From assembly GCA_019454225.1 (NCBI GenBank), contig CP075370.1:1292001-1356000 (forward strand): a DNA stretch of 64,000 nt, written 5' to 3'. Each line of letters opens with the position of its first letter. Position 1 is the first letter of the stretch. The notes below the pieces were generated by a model. It was not told where the DNA came from. It saw only the letters and a list, made by a program, of their open reading frames with translations, and ran no database searches. The DNA comes from Paracoccaceae bacterium (GTDB taxonomy: Bacteria > Pseudomonadota > Alphaproteobacteria > Rhodobacterales > Rhodobacteraceae). The translations under genes and the position numbers were made by a program. Of this stretch, positions 17,468 to 26,315 are shown in pieces.

Positions 17468-18832
17468 TCAGAGTGTCCGGAACCCCGCGTCGAGCGCGTC
17501 AAGGATCGTCTGCGCGTCCGCCTCGGTCAGCACAAGCGGCGGCGAAAGGATGATGTTCGCACCCGAGACGCGCACCATCGCACCGGCCGCATAGGCCGCC
17601 GCCTGCACCCGCGCAGGCACCGACTTGTCGGCGGGTTTCCGGGTTTCCCGGTCTGCGACGAGTTCGATGGCCAGCATCAGCCCGTGGCCGCCGCGCACGT
17701 CGCCGATGGCGGCATGGCTGTCCTTCAGCGCCTGCACCCCGGCCCACAGTTGCGCGCCGCGGGCGGCGGCGTTCGCCGTCACCTGCAGCCGTTCGGTCTC
17801 GGCCAGGCAGGCAAGCGCGGCGGCCGCGCCGACCGGATGGCCGGAATAGGTGTAGCCGTGCCCGATGGCGGCGCGGCCGGTCGTGTCGGCCTCGAACACC
17901 TCGGCCACCCCTTCGGCGATCATCACGGCACCAAAGGGGAAATAGCCGTTGGTGATGGCCTTGGCCGTGCACATCAGGTCGGGCTGAACGCCCCACAGAC
18001 GGCTTCCAGTCCAGGCGCCCGTGCGGCCGAAGGCGGTGATGACCTCGTCCGCGATCAGCAGGATGCCGTGGCGGCGGCAGATCGCGGCGACGCCCGGCAT
18101 GAAGCTGGCATGCGGCGGGATCACCCCGCCCGCGCCGAGGATCGGCTCCATGATGAAGGCGGCGATGCTGTCGGCACCCTGAAAGGCGATCTCGTCCTCG
18201 ATCTGCGCGAGGATCAGTTGCGCCAGTCTTGCGGGGTCGGATTCATTGAACGGGTTGCGGTAGGCATAGGGGGCAGTGATGTGGAAACAGCCCGGCAGCA
18301 GCGGTTCATAGGCGGCGCGGAAGTTGGCGTTGCCGTTGACCGACGCACCGCCGATATGGGTGCCGTGATAGCCCTTCTTGAGGCTGAGGAACTTGGTTCG
18401 GCCAGCCTGCCCGCGGATGCGGTGATACTGCCGCGCCAGCCGCAGAGCGGTTTCCACGCTGTCGGACCCGCCCGACGTGAAGAACGCCCGCGTCAGGCCG
18501 TCCGCCGCAAAGAACGTGCGCAGCCGCTCGGCCAGTTCGATCACGGCATCGTTCGACGTGCCGCGGAAGATCGAATAATATGGCAACCGATCAAGCTGGG
18601 CGGCGATGGCCGCCTTCACCGGCGCGCAGGAATAGCCGAGGTTCACATTCCACAGCCCTCCGACGCCATCGACCACCTCATGCCCGTCGATGTCGCGAAC
18701 CCGAACGCCCTGTGCCTCGGTGATGATGACGGGCGGATTCTGCAGACTGTCGGCGGGTGCCGTCATCGGGTGCCACAGGCTGCGCGCATTGTTGGCCTTC
18801 AGGAAATTCGCGTCGGGGCGGTCGTGGATCAC
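17468..18832 (-). CDS. Class III (omega-amino acid) PLP aminotransferase
   Basis: A 454-residue fold-type I aminotransferase of class III. Lys291 in CTAKAITNGYFP should form the Schiff base with PLP. Asp262 in ADEVITAFGRTG contacts the pyridine nitrogen, and FFTSGGSDSVETAL binds the phosphate. The family transaminates omega-amino acids, diamines or taurine-like amines to (semi)aldehydes. The start is GTG 18832, preceded by AAGGAGAG. It follows the IclR gene by 14 bp and is divergent from the TTT importer plus aldehyde dehydrogenase, so an amine-to-aldehyde-to-acid route is likely. The substrate is unknown. Confidence 0.9.
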   Translation of the reverse strand: MIHDRPDANFLKANNARSLWHPMTAPADSLQNPPVIITEAQGVRVRDIDGHEVVDGVGGLWNVNLGYSCAPVKAAIAAQLDRLPYYSIFRGTSNDAVIELAERLRTFFAADGLTRAFFTSGGSDSVETALRLARQYHRIRGQAGRTKFLSLKKGYHGTHIGGASVNGNANFRAAYEPLLPGCFHITAPYAYRNPFNESDPARLAQLILAQIEDEIAFQGADSIAAFIMEPILGAGGVIPPHASFMPGVAAICRRHGILLIADEVITAFGRTGAWTGSRLWGVQPDLMCTAKAITNGYFPFGAVMIAEGVAEVFEADTTGRAAIGHGYTYSGHPVGAAAALACLAETERLQVTANAAARGAQLWAGVQALKDSHAAIGDVRGGHGLMLAIELVADRETRKPADKSVPARVQAAAYAAGAMVRVSGANIILSPPLVLTEADAQTILDALDAGFRTL

Positions 18833-18846
18833 GGTCGGGCTCTCCT

Positions 18847-19626
18847 TCAGGCGGCGATGGCGGCGCGATAGGTCTCCGGCAGCTTGCCGCCGGTGCGTTC
18901 GGTGGTGCGCATCGCGGCGGCCACGACGGCGGCGGCGATCTGCTGGCGCAGGGCGGGGCTCATCCGATGGTTCGGGGTGGCGACAGCCAATGCGCCACAG
19001 GCCTGTCCGCCCGCATCGAACAGCGGCGCCGCGATGCCGCAGACCTCGTCCTCGTAGGTCTGGTCGGCCACGGCAAACCCCTGCGCGCGGGCACGTTCGA
19101 CCGCCGCCCGCAGCGCCCCGGGTTCCGTCGGGCTGTGGCGGGCGTGCCGGGTCAGCGGCGCCGCCACGACGCGGTCGAGCAGGTCCGGTGATGCGAAGGC
19201 CAGCACGACCACGCCGGACGCGGTGCAATGGAACGGCAACGCCTCGCCCGCCTCGATCGTTGCACGGGTGGCGCGCTGCCCGTCGCTGACGCCGACCGTG
19301 GCAAGCCGCATTCCGGTGATCAGCGAGGCATGCGCCGTCTCGCCGGTGTCGCGCGTCAGGCCATCGAGCGCCGCCTGGATTTCGGCGGATACCGGAAAGG
19401 CCGCCTCGCGGATCCGTGCAAGGCGCAGCAGCCCCGCACCGAGCCGGTAGGCCCGGGTGTCCGGCCGCTGCTCCAGCAGTCCCGACTCGGCCAGGACGGC
19501 AAGCATCCGGTGGGCCGTGGCCTTGTCGACCCGCGCGCGTCGGGCGATGTCGGACAGCCCCATCTCGGGTTCATGTTCCGAGAAAATATCCAGCAGGGAC
19601 AGCGCTTTCGCGACCGTTGATGACAA
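18847..19626 (-). CDS. IclR-family transcriptional regulator
   Basis: A 259-residue IclR regulator. The N-terminal winged HTH reads KALSLLDIFSEHEPEMGLSD and ARVDKATAHRMLAVLAESGL. The C-terminal two-thirds is the effector-binding GAF-like domain. No ATG fits: the longest frame would begin at 19758, inside the divergent gene. A TTG at 19626 has AGGAG 9 bp upstream and produces the usual IclR length, so I take it as the start (inferred). It is co-transcribed with the aminotransferase and divergent from the TTT operon, which it probably controls with an imported carboxylate as effector. Confidence 0.88.
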   Translation of the reverse strand: MSSTVAKALSLLDIFSEHEPEMGLSDIARRARVDKATAHRMLAVLAESGLLEQRPDTRAYRLGAGLLRLARIREAAFPVSAEIQAALDGLTRDTGETAHASLITGMRLATVGVSDGQRATRATIEAGEALPFHCTASGVVVLAFASPDLLDRVVAAPLTRHARHSPTEPGALRAAVERARAQGFAVADQTYEDEVCGIAAPLFDAGGQACGALAVATPNHRMSPALRQQIAAAVVAAAMRTTERTGGKLPETYRAAIAA

Positions 19627-19674
19627 GGCTCGGATCTCCTGCGCGGCATTCCTGAAATGGTTGCAAAAGAAACA

Positions 19675-19733
19675 TTGACAGACCTTTCCATCCGCAGCAA
19701 GCTTTTTGAACCATCGGTGATAATAATGAACCA
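19675..19733. promoter_or_regulatory. Divergent control region with 20-bp-spaced TGAACCA repeats
   Basis: Between IclR and the TTT binding-protein gene, TGAACCA occurs at 19707-19713 and again at 19727-19733. The two copies are exactly 20 bp apart (two helical turns), separated by an AT-rich stretch with GATAATAATG. A TTGACA at 19675 could be a -35 box, although no good -10 follows at standard spacing. Same-face direct repeats are a plausible IclR operator. Function is inference. Confidence 0.45.
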
Positions 19734-19746
19734 ATAGGGGGTAGTC

Positions 19747-20712
19747 ATGCCGAACCACTTTCGCTGCGCGCCGACCATCGGCGCTCTTGCCCCGGCCCTG
19801 CTCGCCGCGCTGGCCGTTGCGTCGGCGGGGACCGCCCGGGCCGAATATCCCGAGAAACCCGTCAGCTTCGTCGTGCCGTTCCCGCCGGGCGATCTGGAAG
19901 ATGTGCTGACACGGATGATCGCCGAGGATTTCCAGGCCGCCTATGGCGTGGCGGCGGCCGTGCTGAACAAGCCGTCAGACGGTGGACCCTTCCCCGGCGC
20001 GGCCGAGGTCGCGGCGGCCCCCGCCGATGGCTATACGGTCGGTTCCTTCGTGGTCGACATCCCCGTCGTCGGCCCCGAGGTCGGCATCCCGGCGCTCAAC
20101 CCCAACCCGTTCGAACCGCTGGGCATCTTCCTGACCTATCCCTTCGTCATCGCGACATCCGCCGATGCGCCCTACGCCACGATGGCGGAACTGGCCGATC
20201 ATGCGAAAACCGAACCCGTCGTCCTGGGGCATTTCGGATCCTTCCTGCTGCCCACCCAGGCGACCTTTGCGGCCGCGAAGGAGCTCGGTTTCGAATGGGG
20301 CTCCGAGGCGTCGGCCGACGCGCTGGACTGCAATTCACTGGCTTCGGGCGACTTCGACGTGATCAACACCACGATCCAGCTTGTCCTGCCCTGCCTCGAC
20401 CGGGTGCGGGTGCTTGCCACGATCACCGAGGCGCCGATCCCGGTCGTGCCCGACGCGCCGACGCTGGCCTCGATCGCGCCCGCGCTGAACATCTCGCTGT
20501 GGAACGGCCTGTTCGTCCACAAGGATACCCCGGCGGATGTGCGCGCAAGGATCGTGGCCGTGGCCGAGCGCACGATGGCCTCCGAACGCGCGCAGAAACT
20601 GGCGGCGGAAACCGGCGCGCTGGTCTACTGGACCGACGCGGCCGCGGCACAGGCCCGCATCGCATCCGACCTCGCGGTGACGGCGCGGATCAATGCGATG
20701 ATCGCTCAGTAG
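19747..20712 (+). CDS. TTT-family (TctC/Bug-like) solute-binding protein
   Basis: A 321-residue periplasmic binding protein of the tripartite tricarboxylate transporter family. A signal peptide ends in AGTARA at about residue 33, and the mature protein starts EYPEKPVSFVVPFPPGD. TctC proteins bind carboxylates with a GG..D loop; here the loop reads PPGDLEDVLTRM, so the second glycine is Asp. The second loop (SDGGPFPGAAEVAAA) is also altered. The ligand may therefore differ from a simple dicarboxylate. It is the first gene of an operon with TctB- and TctA-like membrane subunits. Confidence 0.88.
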   Translation: MPNHFRCAPTIGALAPALLAALAVASAGTARAEYPEKPVSFVVPFPPGDLEDVLTRMIAEDFQAAYGVAAAVLNKPSDGGPFPGAAEVAAAPADGYTVGSFVVDIPVVGPEVGIPALNPNPFEPLGIFLTYPFVIATSADAPYATMAELADHAKTEPVVLGHFGSFLLPTQATFAAAKELGFEWGSEASADALDCNSLASGDFDVINTTIQLVLPCLDRVRVLATITEAPIPVVPDAPTLASIAPALNISLWNGLFVHKDTPADVRARIVAVAERTMASERAQKLAAETGALVYWTDAAAAQARIASDLAVTARINAMIAQ

Positions 20713-20738
20713 CGGCCGTCCGGGCCGAGGCGCCGCGC

Positions 20739-21278
20739 ATGTCGGGACCCGATGGCACGCCCCATGTCTTTCCGCAGGGCAGAAAACCCGGCGAGCTGCT
20801 GTTCAGCACGCTGATCCTGCTGTTCGCGGCGGCGATGCTGGCACAGATCGGCTGGCAGACGACATGGCTGCCCGGCAAGGGATGGGCGGCGCAACCGCGC
20901 CTCTGGCCCGCGATCGGGCTGGGCGGGATGCTGGTCTTCGCCGGGCTCAACTGGATGGCGGTTCGGTCGCAGGACCGGCGCCCGGGCCGCTGGCAGGAGG
21001 CGGCGCTCTGGTTGCGGTCGCTGGAATATGCCGGATGGTATCTGGTCTATGTCGCGGGGGTCCCGCTGGTCGGCTACCTGCCGGCAACGCTGGCCTTCTG
21101 CCTGTTCCTGACCTGGCGGCTGGGCTATCGCGCGCCGCAGGCCTATGCGGCGGCGCTCGCCTTCGCGCTTTCGGTCGTCCTTCTGTTCAAGACGGTCTTC
21201 AACGTCAAGATTCCGGGTGGCGCGCTCTACGATCTCGCGCCGGACGGGCTGCGCTACATCCTGTTCCGGTATTTCTGA
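20739..21278 (+). CDS. TctB-like small TTT membrane subunit
   Basis: A 179-residue membrane protein with about four hydrophobic segments: LLFSTLILLFAAAMLAQIG, IGLGGMLVFAGLNWMAV, GWYLVYVAGVPLVGYLPATL and YAAALAFALSVVLLFKTVF. Size and position between the binding protein and TctA-like gene match TctB. The ATG at 20739 was chosen because it places the first membrane segment normally and lies 26 bp after the previous stop. The same frame is open upstream, in the shadow of the binding-protein gene. Confidence 0.82.
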   Translation: MSGPDGTPHVFPQGRKPGELLFSTLILLFAAAMLAQIGWQTTWLPGKGWAAQPRLWPAIGLGGMLVFAGLNWMAVRSQDRRPGRWQEAALWLRSLEYAGWYLVYVAGVPLVGYLPATLAFCLFLTWRLGYRAPQAYAAALAFALSVVLLFKTVFNVKIPGGALYDLAPDGLRYILFRYF

Positions 21279-21284
21279 GGCGAC

Positions 21285-22772
21285 ATGGACCTGTTCCTTG
21301 CCAGCCTTGACCTGATCGCGCGGTGGGACGTGGCCGCGGCACTCGCCATCGGGTCAATCGGCGGGGTCCTGGTGGGGGCGCTGCCGGGCGTCGGCGCCGC
21401 CGTCGCCATCGCCATCCTGCTGCCCGTGACATTCGCGCTGGAACCCATCGTGGGCCTGACGGCGCTGCTGGGCATCTACGGGTCGTCAATGTTCGGGGGC
21501 GCCATCCCGGCGATCCTGATCAACACCCCCGGCACGCCGGTGAATGCGCTGACCACCTATGACGGCTATCCGATGACGCAGCGCGGCGAGGCGCGGCGGG
21601 CGCTCAGCCTGGCCTATGGCGCCTCGCTGTTCGGCGGGCTGGTCTCCATCCTCTGCCTGATGCTGCTCGCGCCGGTGCTGGCCGGCATCGCGCCGATGTT
21701 CGGGGCGCGCGAGATCTTTCTGGCCGCGCTGCTGGGGATCACGCTGGTCATCCTGACGCATCGCGGCCGGGTGCTGGCGGCCGCGATGCTCGCCTGCTTC
21801 GGGATCTTCCTGCAGACCATCGGCATCGAAAGCACCGCCTACACGCAGCGCTACACCTTCGGGCAGGGCTGGCTGCAATCCGGCGTCGACCTGATCGTGG
21901 TGGTGCTGGGCCTGTTCGCCATCAGCCAGGCGCTTGTCCTGTTCATGGACCGCGACCGCAACTTCCCCATGCCGCATGTCGACAAGCGGGGCTTCCTGAG
22001 GGAACTGGCGGGTGTGCTGCGCTACAAGCGCGTCGCCGCGGTGGGGTCGGGCTGCGGCGTCGTCTGCGGCATGATCCCGGGCGTGGGCGAGTTCATGTCG
22101 CAGTTCCTGTCCTACAGCCATGCACAGCGCATGTCGAAGTCCCCCGAGACCTTCGGCAAGGGCAACCCCGAGGGGCTGGTCGCGTCGGAATCCGCGAACA
22201 ATTCGGTGCCCCCCGCGGCGATGATCCCGCTGCTGGCACTCGGCATCCCGGGCGAGGAGCTGACGGCGATGATGCTGGCGGTGTTCTACGTGCACAACGT
22301 CATCCCGGGGCCGCAGCTTTTCGCGGGCCAGCCGGATTTCGTGCTGGCACTCTATATCTGCCTGTTCCTGCTCAACATCCTGGTCGTGGTATTCCTGTTC
22401 TTCGCGAATGACCACCTGATGAAGGTGATGCTGATCCCGAACCGGTTCCTGGGGATGATGATCCTGACGTTCAGCCTGATCGGAGTCTATTCGCTGCGCA
22501 ATTCGCTCAAGGATGTGGCCGTCGCGGCAGGTTTCGGCGTGTTCGGCTTCATCCTGAAGCGGCTGGACTGGCCGACCTCGCCCGTGATCCTGGGGATCGT
22601 GCTGGGCGGGCTGATGGAGGACAAGCTGCGCACCGCCATGGCCCGGGTGCGCGACCCGCTGGATTTCATCAACCGGCCGATCGCCCTTGTGCTGTTCCTG
22701 ATGATCGTGGCGGCACTGGCGATGCATGTGTGGGTGACCCTGCGGACCGGAAAGGGGCGACGCGATGGCTGA
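21285..22772 (+). CDS. TctA-like large TTT permease
   Basis: A 495-residue permease with about 10-12 membrane segments. It carries the family loop GALPGVGAAVAIAILLPVTF near residue 30, an equivalent CGMIPGVGEFMSQFLSY in the second half, and NTPGTPVNALTTYDGYPM. It is the transport channel of a sodium- or proton-driven, binding-protein-dependent carboxylate importer. It starts 6 bp after TctB, and its last 8 bp overlap the aldehyde dehydrogenase, so transport and oxidation are coupled. Confidence 0.93.
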   Translation: MDLFLASLDLIARWDVAAALAIGSIGGVLVGALPGVGAAVAIAILLPVTFALEPIVGLTALLGIYGSSMFGGAIPAILINTPGTPVNALTTYDGYPMTQRGEARRALSLAYGASLFGGLVSILCLMLLAPVLAGIAPMFGAREIFLAALLGITLVILTHRGRVLAAAMLACFGIFLQTIGIESTAYTQRYTFGQGWLQSGVDLIVVVLGLFAISQALVLFMDRDRNFPMPHVDKRGFLRELAGVLRYKRVAAVGSGCGVVCGMIPGVGEFMSQFLSYSHAQRMSKSPETFGKGNPEGLVASESANNSVPPAAMIPLLALGIPGEELTAMMLAVFYVHNVIPGPQLFAGQPDFVLALYICLFLLNILVVVFLFFANDHLMKVMLIPNRFLGMMILTFSLIGVYSLRNSLKDVAVAAGFGVFGFILKRLDWPTSPVILGIVLGGLMEDKLRTAMARVRDPLDFINRPIALVLFLMIVAALAMHVWVTLRTGKGRRDG

Positions 22773-24252
22773 CCAGGCGGCAATCGACGCCCTGCGCGAC
22801 GCGGTGGTGGGCGACCGGGCGCATCTGATCGCGGGACGGGCCGTGCCCGCCTCCGATGGCCGGCGGATCGAGGTGACATCGCCCATCGACGGCCGGGTGA
22901 TCGGTTCGGTCGCCGCCGGAACGCCTGCCGACGCCGAAGCGGCCGTGGCATCGGCCCGCGCCGCCTTCGACGATGGGCGCTGGTCGGCCCAACCGCCCGC
23001 CGCACGCAAGCGCGTGCTGCACCGCCTGGCCGACCTGATCGAGCGCGAGGCGCTGGCGCTGACCGTGCTCGGCGTGCGCGACAACGGCACCGAGATCGCC
23101 ATGGCGCTGCGCGCCGAGACGGGATCGGCGGCCCAGACCTTCCGCTGGTATGCCGAGGCCATCGACAAGGTTCCCGGTGAGATCGCACCGACCGGGCCGG
23201 ATGTGCTGGCACTGGTCCATCACGAACCGGCGGGCGTCGTCGCGGCGATCGTGCCGTGGAACTTTCCGCTGATGATCGGCGCATGGAAGGTGGCGCCCGC
23301 GCTGGCCGCCGGAAATTCGGTGGTGCTGAAGCCGGCGGAAACAGCATCGCTGGCCCTGCTGCGGCTGGGGGACCTGGCGCTTCAGGCAGGGCTGCCCGAG
23401 GGGGTGCTGAATGTCGTGACGGGCGAGGGGCCGGTGATCGGGCAGGCGCTGGCCATGTCGATGGGGGTGGATGTGCTGGCCTTCACCGGGTCCGGCGCCA
23501 CGGGGCGGCGGCTGCTGGACTGTGCCGCCCGGTCGAACCTCAAGCGGGTGTGGCTGGAACTGGGGGGCAAGTCGCCCAACATCGTCTTTGCCGATGCGCC
23601 CGACCTGGCCGAGGCTGCGCGGGTTTCGGCCCATGCGATTTTCCGCAACTCCGGGCAGGTCTGCGTGGCGGGGTCGCGCCTGCTGGTCGAACAGGGCATC
23701 CACGACCGCTTTGTCGATGCGCTCTGCGCCGAGGCTGCGCGGCTGCGGGTGGGCGACCCGCTGTCGCTGTCCACCGACGTGGGCGCGGTGAACTCGGAAC
23801 GGCAGCTTGCCCAGAACCTGCGCTTCGTGGCCGAGGCCAGGGCCGAAGGCGCCACGCTGGTGACGGGCGGCGCGCGCATTCTGGCCGAAACCGGCGGTAC
23901 CTACATGGCGCCGACCGTGATGACCGGCGTTGCCCCGCACCACCGCCTTGCCCGGGCCGAGGTGTTCGGCCCGGTGCTGGCCGTCATCCCCTTCCGCGAC
24001 GAGGCCCATGCGATCCGGATCGCCAACGATACCGACTACGGACTGGCGGCGGGTGTCTGGACAGCGCACCTCGGCCGCGCGCATCGGATGGTGCGGGCGC
24101 TGCGCGCCGGGGTCGTGCATGTGAACACCTATGGCGGCACCGATCTGACCGTGCCGCTGGGGGGGGTCGGCCAGTCTGGCAATGGACATGACAAGTCGCT
24201 GCACGCACTGGAAAAGTATCGCAATCTCAAGACCGCGTGGATCAGGCTTTGA
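22765..24252 (+). CDS. NAD(P)-dependent aldehyde dehydrogenase
   Basis: A 495-residue aldehyde dehydrogenase. PWNFPLMIGAWKVAPALAAG binds the cofactor, Glu lies in LELGGKSPN, and the nucleophilic Cys in NSGQVCVAG. It is preceded by AAAGGGGC and overlaps the TctA end by 8 bp. The position in a TTT operon divergent from an aminotransferase suggests it oxidises the semialdehyde made by that enzyme, or an aldehyde derived from the imported acid. It is distinct from the aldehyde dehydrogenases at 2246 and 28213. Confidence 0.92.
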   Translation: MADQAAIDALRDAVVGDRAHLIAGRAVPASDGRRIEVTSPIDGRVIGSVAAGTPADAEAAVASARAAFDDGRWSAQPPAARKRVLHRLADLIEREALALTVLGVRDNGTEIAMALRAETGSAAQTFRWYAEAIDKVPGEIAPTGPDVLALVHHEPAGVVAAIVPWNFPLMIGAWKVAPALAAGNSVVLKPAETASLALLRLGDLALQAGLPEGVLNVVTGEGPVIGQALAMSMGVDVLAFTGSGATGRRLLDCAARSNLKRVWLELGGKSPNIVFADAPDLAEAARVSAHAIFRNSGQVCVAGSRLLVEQGIHDRFVDALCAEAARLRVGDPLSLSTDVGAVNSERQLAQNLRFVAEARAEGATLVTGGARILAETGGTYMAPTVMTGVAPHHRLARAEVFGPVLAVIPFRDEAHAIRIANDTDYGLAAGVWTAHLGRAHRMVRALRAGVVHVNTYGGTDLTVPLGGVGQSGNGHDKSLHALEKYRNLKTAWIRL

Positions 24253-24269
24253 CGATGGGGGAGGACGCC

Positions 24270-25508
24270 ATGGAACGGACCATCCTGGTGATCGGCACCT
24301 ATGACACGAAGGCCGCCGAACTCGCCTATCTGGCCGGTCGCATCCGGTCGCAGGGCGGCCGCGTCCTGACCATGGATGTCAGCGTCCTGGGCGACCCGCC
24401 CGGGCCTGTCGATATCACCAAGCATCAGGTGGCTGCCGCGGCGGGTGCCACCATCGCCGGGCTGGTGGCCCTGGGCGACGAACATGCGGCCTTCCTGCGG
24501 ATGAGCGCGGGCGCGGCGGCGCTGACGGCGCAGGCCCATGCCGCCGGGCGGTTTCACGGCATGATCGCCCTCGGCGGCACGATGGGCACCGATCTCGCGC
24601 TCGACTGCGCGCAGGCGTTGCCCCTGGGGGTGCCCAAGTACATCGTGTCCACCGTGGCGGGCTCGCCGCTGATTGCGCCCGACCGTCTGGCCCCCGATGT
24701 GCAGACGATCCTCTGGGCGGGCGGGCTCTACGGGTTGAACCCGATCTGCCGCTCGTCGCTCAGCCAGGCGGCGGGGGCGGTGCTTGGCGCCGCACGTGCG
24801 GTCGAGCCGCCCGCGGGCGACCGGCCGCTTGTGGGCATGACCTCGCTCGGGTCGTCCTGCCTGCGCTACATGAAGGCGCTGCACCCCGCCCTGGTGGCGC
24901 GGGGCTATGACGTGGCGGTCTTCCACACGACCGGCATGGGGGGCATGGCCTTCGAACGGCTGGCGGCCGCCGGGGCCTTTGCCTGCGTCATGGATTTCTC
25001 GCTTCAGGAATTCGTCAACATGCTGCACGGATCGCTGGTCTCCAGCGGGCCCGGCCGCCTGACCGGCGCGGGGCAGAGCGGAACCCCGCAGATCGTTGCA
25101 CCGGGCGCGATGGACATCCTGGATTTCGCAGGCTGGCAGGACTTTCCGCAGGGGTTCGCCGACCGGGCCTTCCACCAGCACAACCGCCTGATCAAGAGCC
25201 TGGTGTTCACCGCCGACGAACGCCGGGCCCTGGCCCGCGCGATGGCGGACCGGCTGGCAGGGGCCGGGGGGCCGGTGCATGTGGTCCTGCCCGCAGGCGG
25301 GATCGAGGAATGGGATCGCCCGGGCGAGGCGGCCCATGACCCGCAGGCGCTGGCCGCCTTTGTCGACGCGACACGGAAGGCGCTGTCCGGCCGGATTCCG
25401 TTCACCGAAGTGGCCTGCCACATCAATGACGCGGGCTTTGCCGATGCTGCCCTGGCCGTTCTGGATGACTGGGTGGCGCGGGGCATCGTGCCCCCGGGGC
25501 GGCCCTGA
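24270..25508 (+). CDS. Tm-1-like ATP-binding domain protein (UPF0261)
   Basis: A 412-residue protein of the Tm-1/UPF0261 family, named after the tomato mosaic virus resistance protein. The opening ILVIGTYDTKAAELAYLAG and the central GLNPICR region are family-typical. The ATG at 24270 is favoured by the GGAGG just upstream; an earlier ATG at 24237 lies inside the preceding gene. Bacterial members often sit beside a TIM-barrel (PEP-hydrolase-like) partner, but none is here: the next gene is the convergent hpaH, 9 bp away. The reaction is unknown. Placement at the end of the TTT/aldehyde dehydrogenase operon implies a catabolic role. Confidence 0.85.
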   Translation: MERTILVIGTYDTKAAELAYLAGRIRSQGGRVLTMDVSVLGDPPGPVDITKHQVAAAAGATIAGLVALGDEHAAFLRMSAGAAALTAQAHAAGRFHGMIALGGTMGTDLALDCAQALPLGVPKYIVSTVAGSPLIAPDRLAPDVQTILWAGGLYGLNPICRSSLSQAAGAVLGAARAVEPPAGDRPLVGMTSLGSSCLRYMKALHPALVARGYDVAVFHTTGMGGMAFERLAAAGAFACVMDFSLQEFVNMLHGSLVSSGPGRLTGAGQSGTPQIVAPGAMDILDFAGWQDFPQGFADRAFHQHNRLIKSLVFTADERRALARAMADRLAGAGGPVHVVLPAGGIEEWDRPGEAAHDPQALAAFVDATRKALSGRIPFTEVACHINDAGFADAALAVLDDWVARGIVPPGRP

Positions 25509-25517
25509 CGCGCGGGT

Positions 25518-26315
25518 TCAGGCGAAGTTCACCGCCACCGCGCCGAAGGCGCCGAAATCCGCGCGTATCGCCGTTCCGGGGGGGCATTCGACGGGTCCGA
25601 TGAACGACCCCGACAGCACGATCTGCCCCGCCTCGATCCGCTGGCCGTAGTGCCCCATCCGGCGCGCCAGCCACACCAGCCCCATGACCGGATCGTCCAG
25701 CACCGCCGCCCCCAGACCCGTCGCCACGACGGCATCGCCGCGCCTGACGATGGCGCCCACCCATCGCAGGTCGATGTCCCGCGGATCGTGCCGTACCTGT
25801 CCCAGCACGATCCCGGCATTCGCCGCATTGTCCGCCACCGTGTCGGTGATCCGGCGCGCCAGCCCGGTGGCCGGATCGCTGCGCAGGATGCGGGTGTCCA
25901 GGATCTCCAGCGCCGGCACCACGCTTTCGGTGGCCGCCAGCACATCGTCGCGCGTCACCTCGCCCGACAGGGGCGCGCGCATGACAAAGGCGATCTCGGC
26001 CTCGATACGGGGCTGTATGAACCGGCCCGGTGGAACCGTGCCGCCCGTGGCGAACAGCATGTCGTCCAGCAATACGCCCGAATCCGGCGTGTCGATGCCC
26101 AGGGCGTCCTGCATCGCCTTTGATGTCAGCCCGATCTTCCAGCCGATGATGCGGCGCCCCGCCGCCAGCTTGTGCGACAGCCAGGCGGACTGGATCGCAT
26201 AGGCTTCGTCCAGCGTCATGCCCGGATGCCGCTGCGACAAGAGGCCGATCTGCCGCCCCGTGGCCTCGGCCTGCAACAGCGCGCCGGCGGCGTCGGCGAT
26301 GGCATCGGGGGTCAT
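25518..26315 (-). CDS. hpaH: 2-oxo-hept-3-ene-1,7-dioate hydratase
   Basis: A 265-residue hydratase of the 2-oxopent-4-enoate hydratase/FAH-related family. GWKIGLTSKAMQ, an acidic cluster in RIEAEIAFVM and the C-terminal GSFIGPVECPPG are family features. In homoprotocatechuate breakdown it adds water to 2-oxohept-3-ene-1,7-dioate to give 4-hydroxy-2-oxoheptanedioate. The gene is last in the hpa operon and overlaps hpaG in an ATGA. No HpaI aldolase for the following step is encoded in the window, so it must be elsewhere or replaced. Confidence 0.9.
   Translation of the reverse strand: MTPDAIADAAGALLQAEATGRQIGLLSQRHPGMTLDEAYAIQSAWLSHKLAAGRRIIGWKIGLTSKAMQDALGIDTPDSGVLLDDMLFATGGTVPPGRFIQPRIEAEIAFVMRAPLSGEVTRDDVLAATESVVPALEILDTRILRSDPATGLARRITDTVADNAANAGIVLGQVRHDPRDIDLRWVGAIVRRGDAVVATGLGAAVLDDPVMGLVWLARRMGHYGQRIEAGQIVLSGSFIGPVECPPGTAIRADFGAFGAVAVNFA

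Noticed and set aside
19627-19758. ATG at 19758 as start of the IclR gene
   Set aside because: It overlaps the start of the divergent TTT binding-protein gene and adds a Cys/His-rich, non-family N-terminus. TTG 19626 fits the ribosome-binding site and length.
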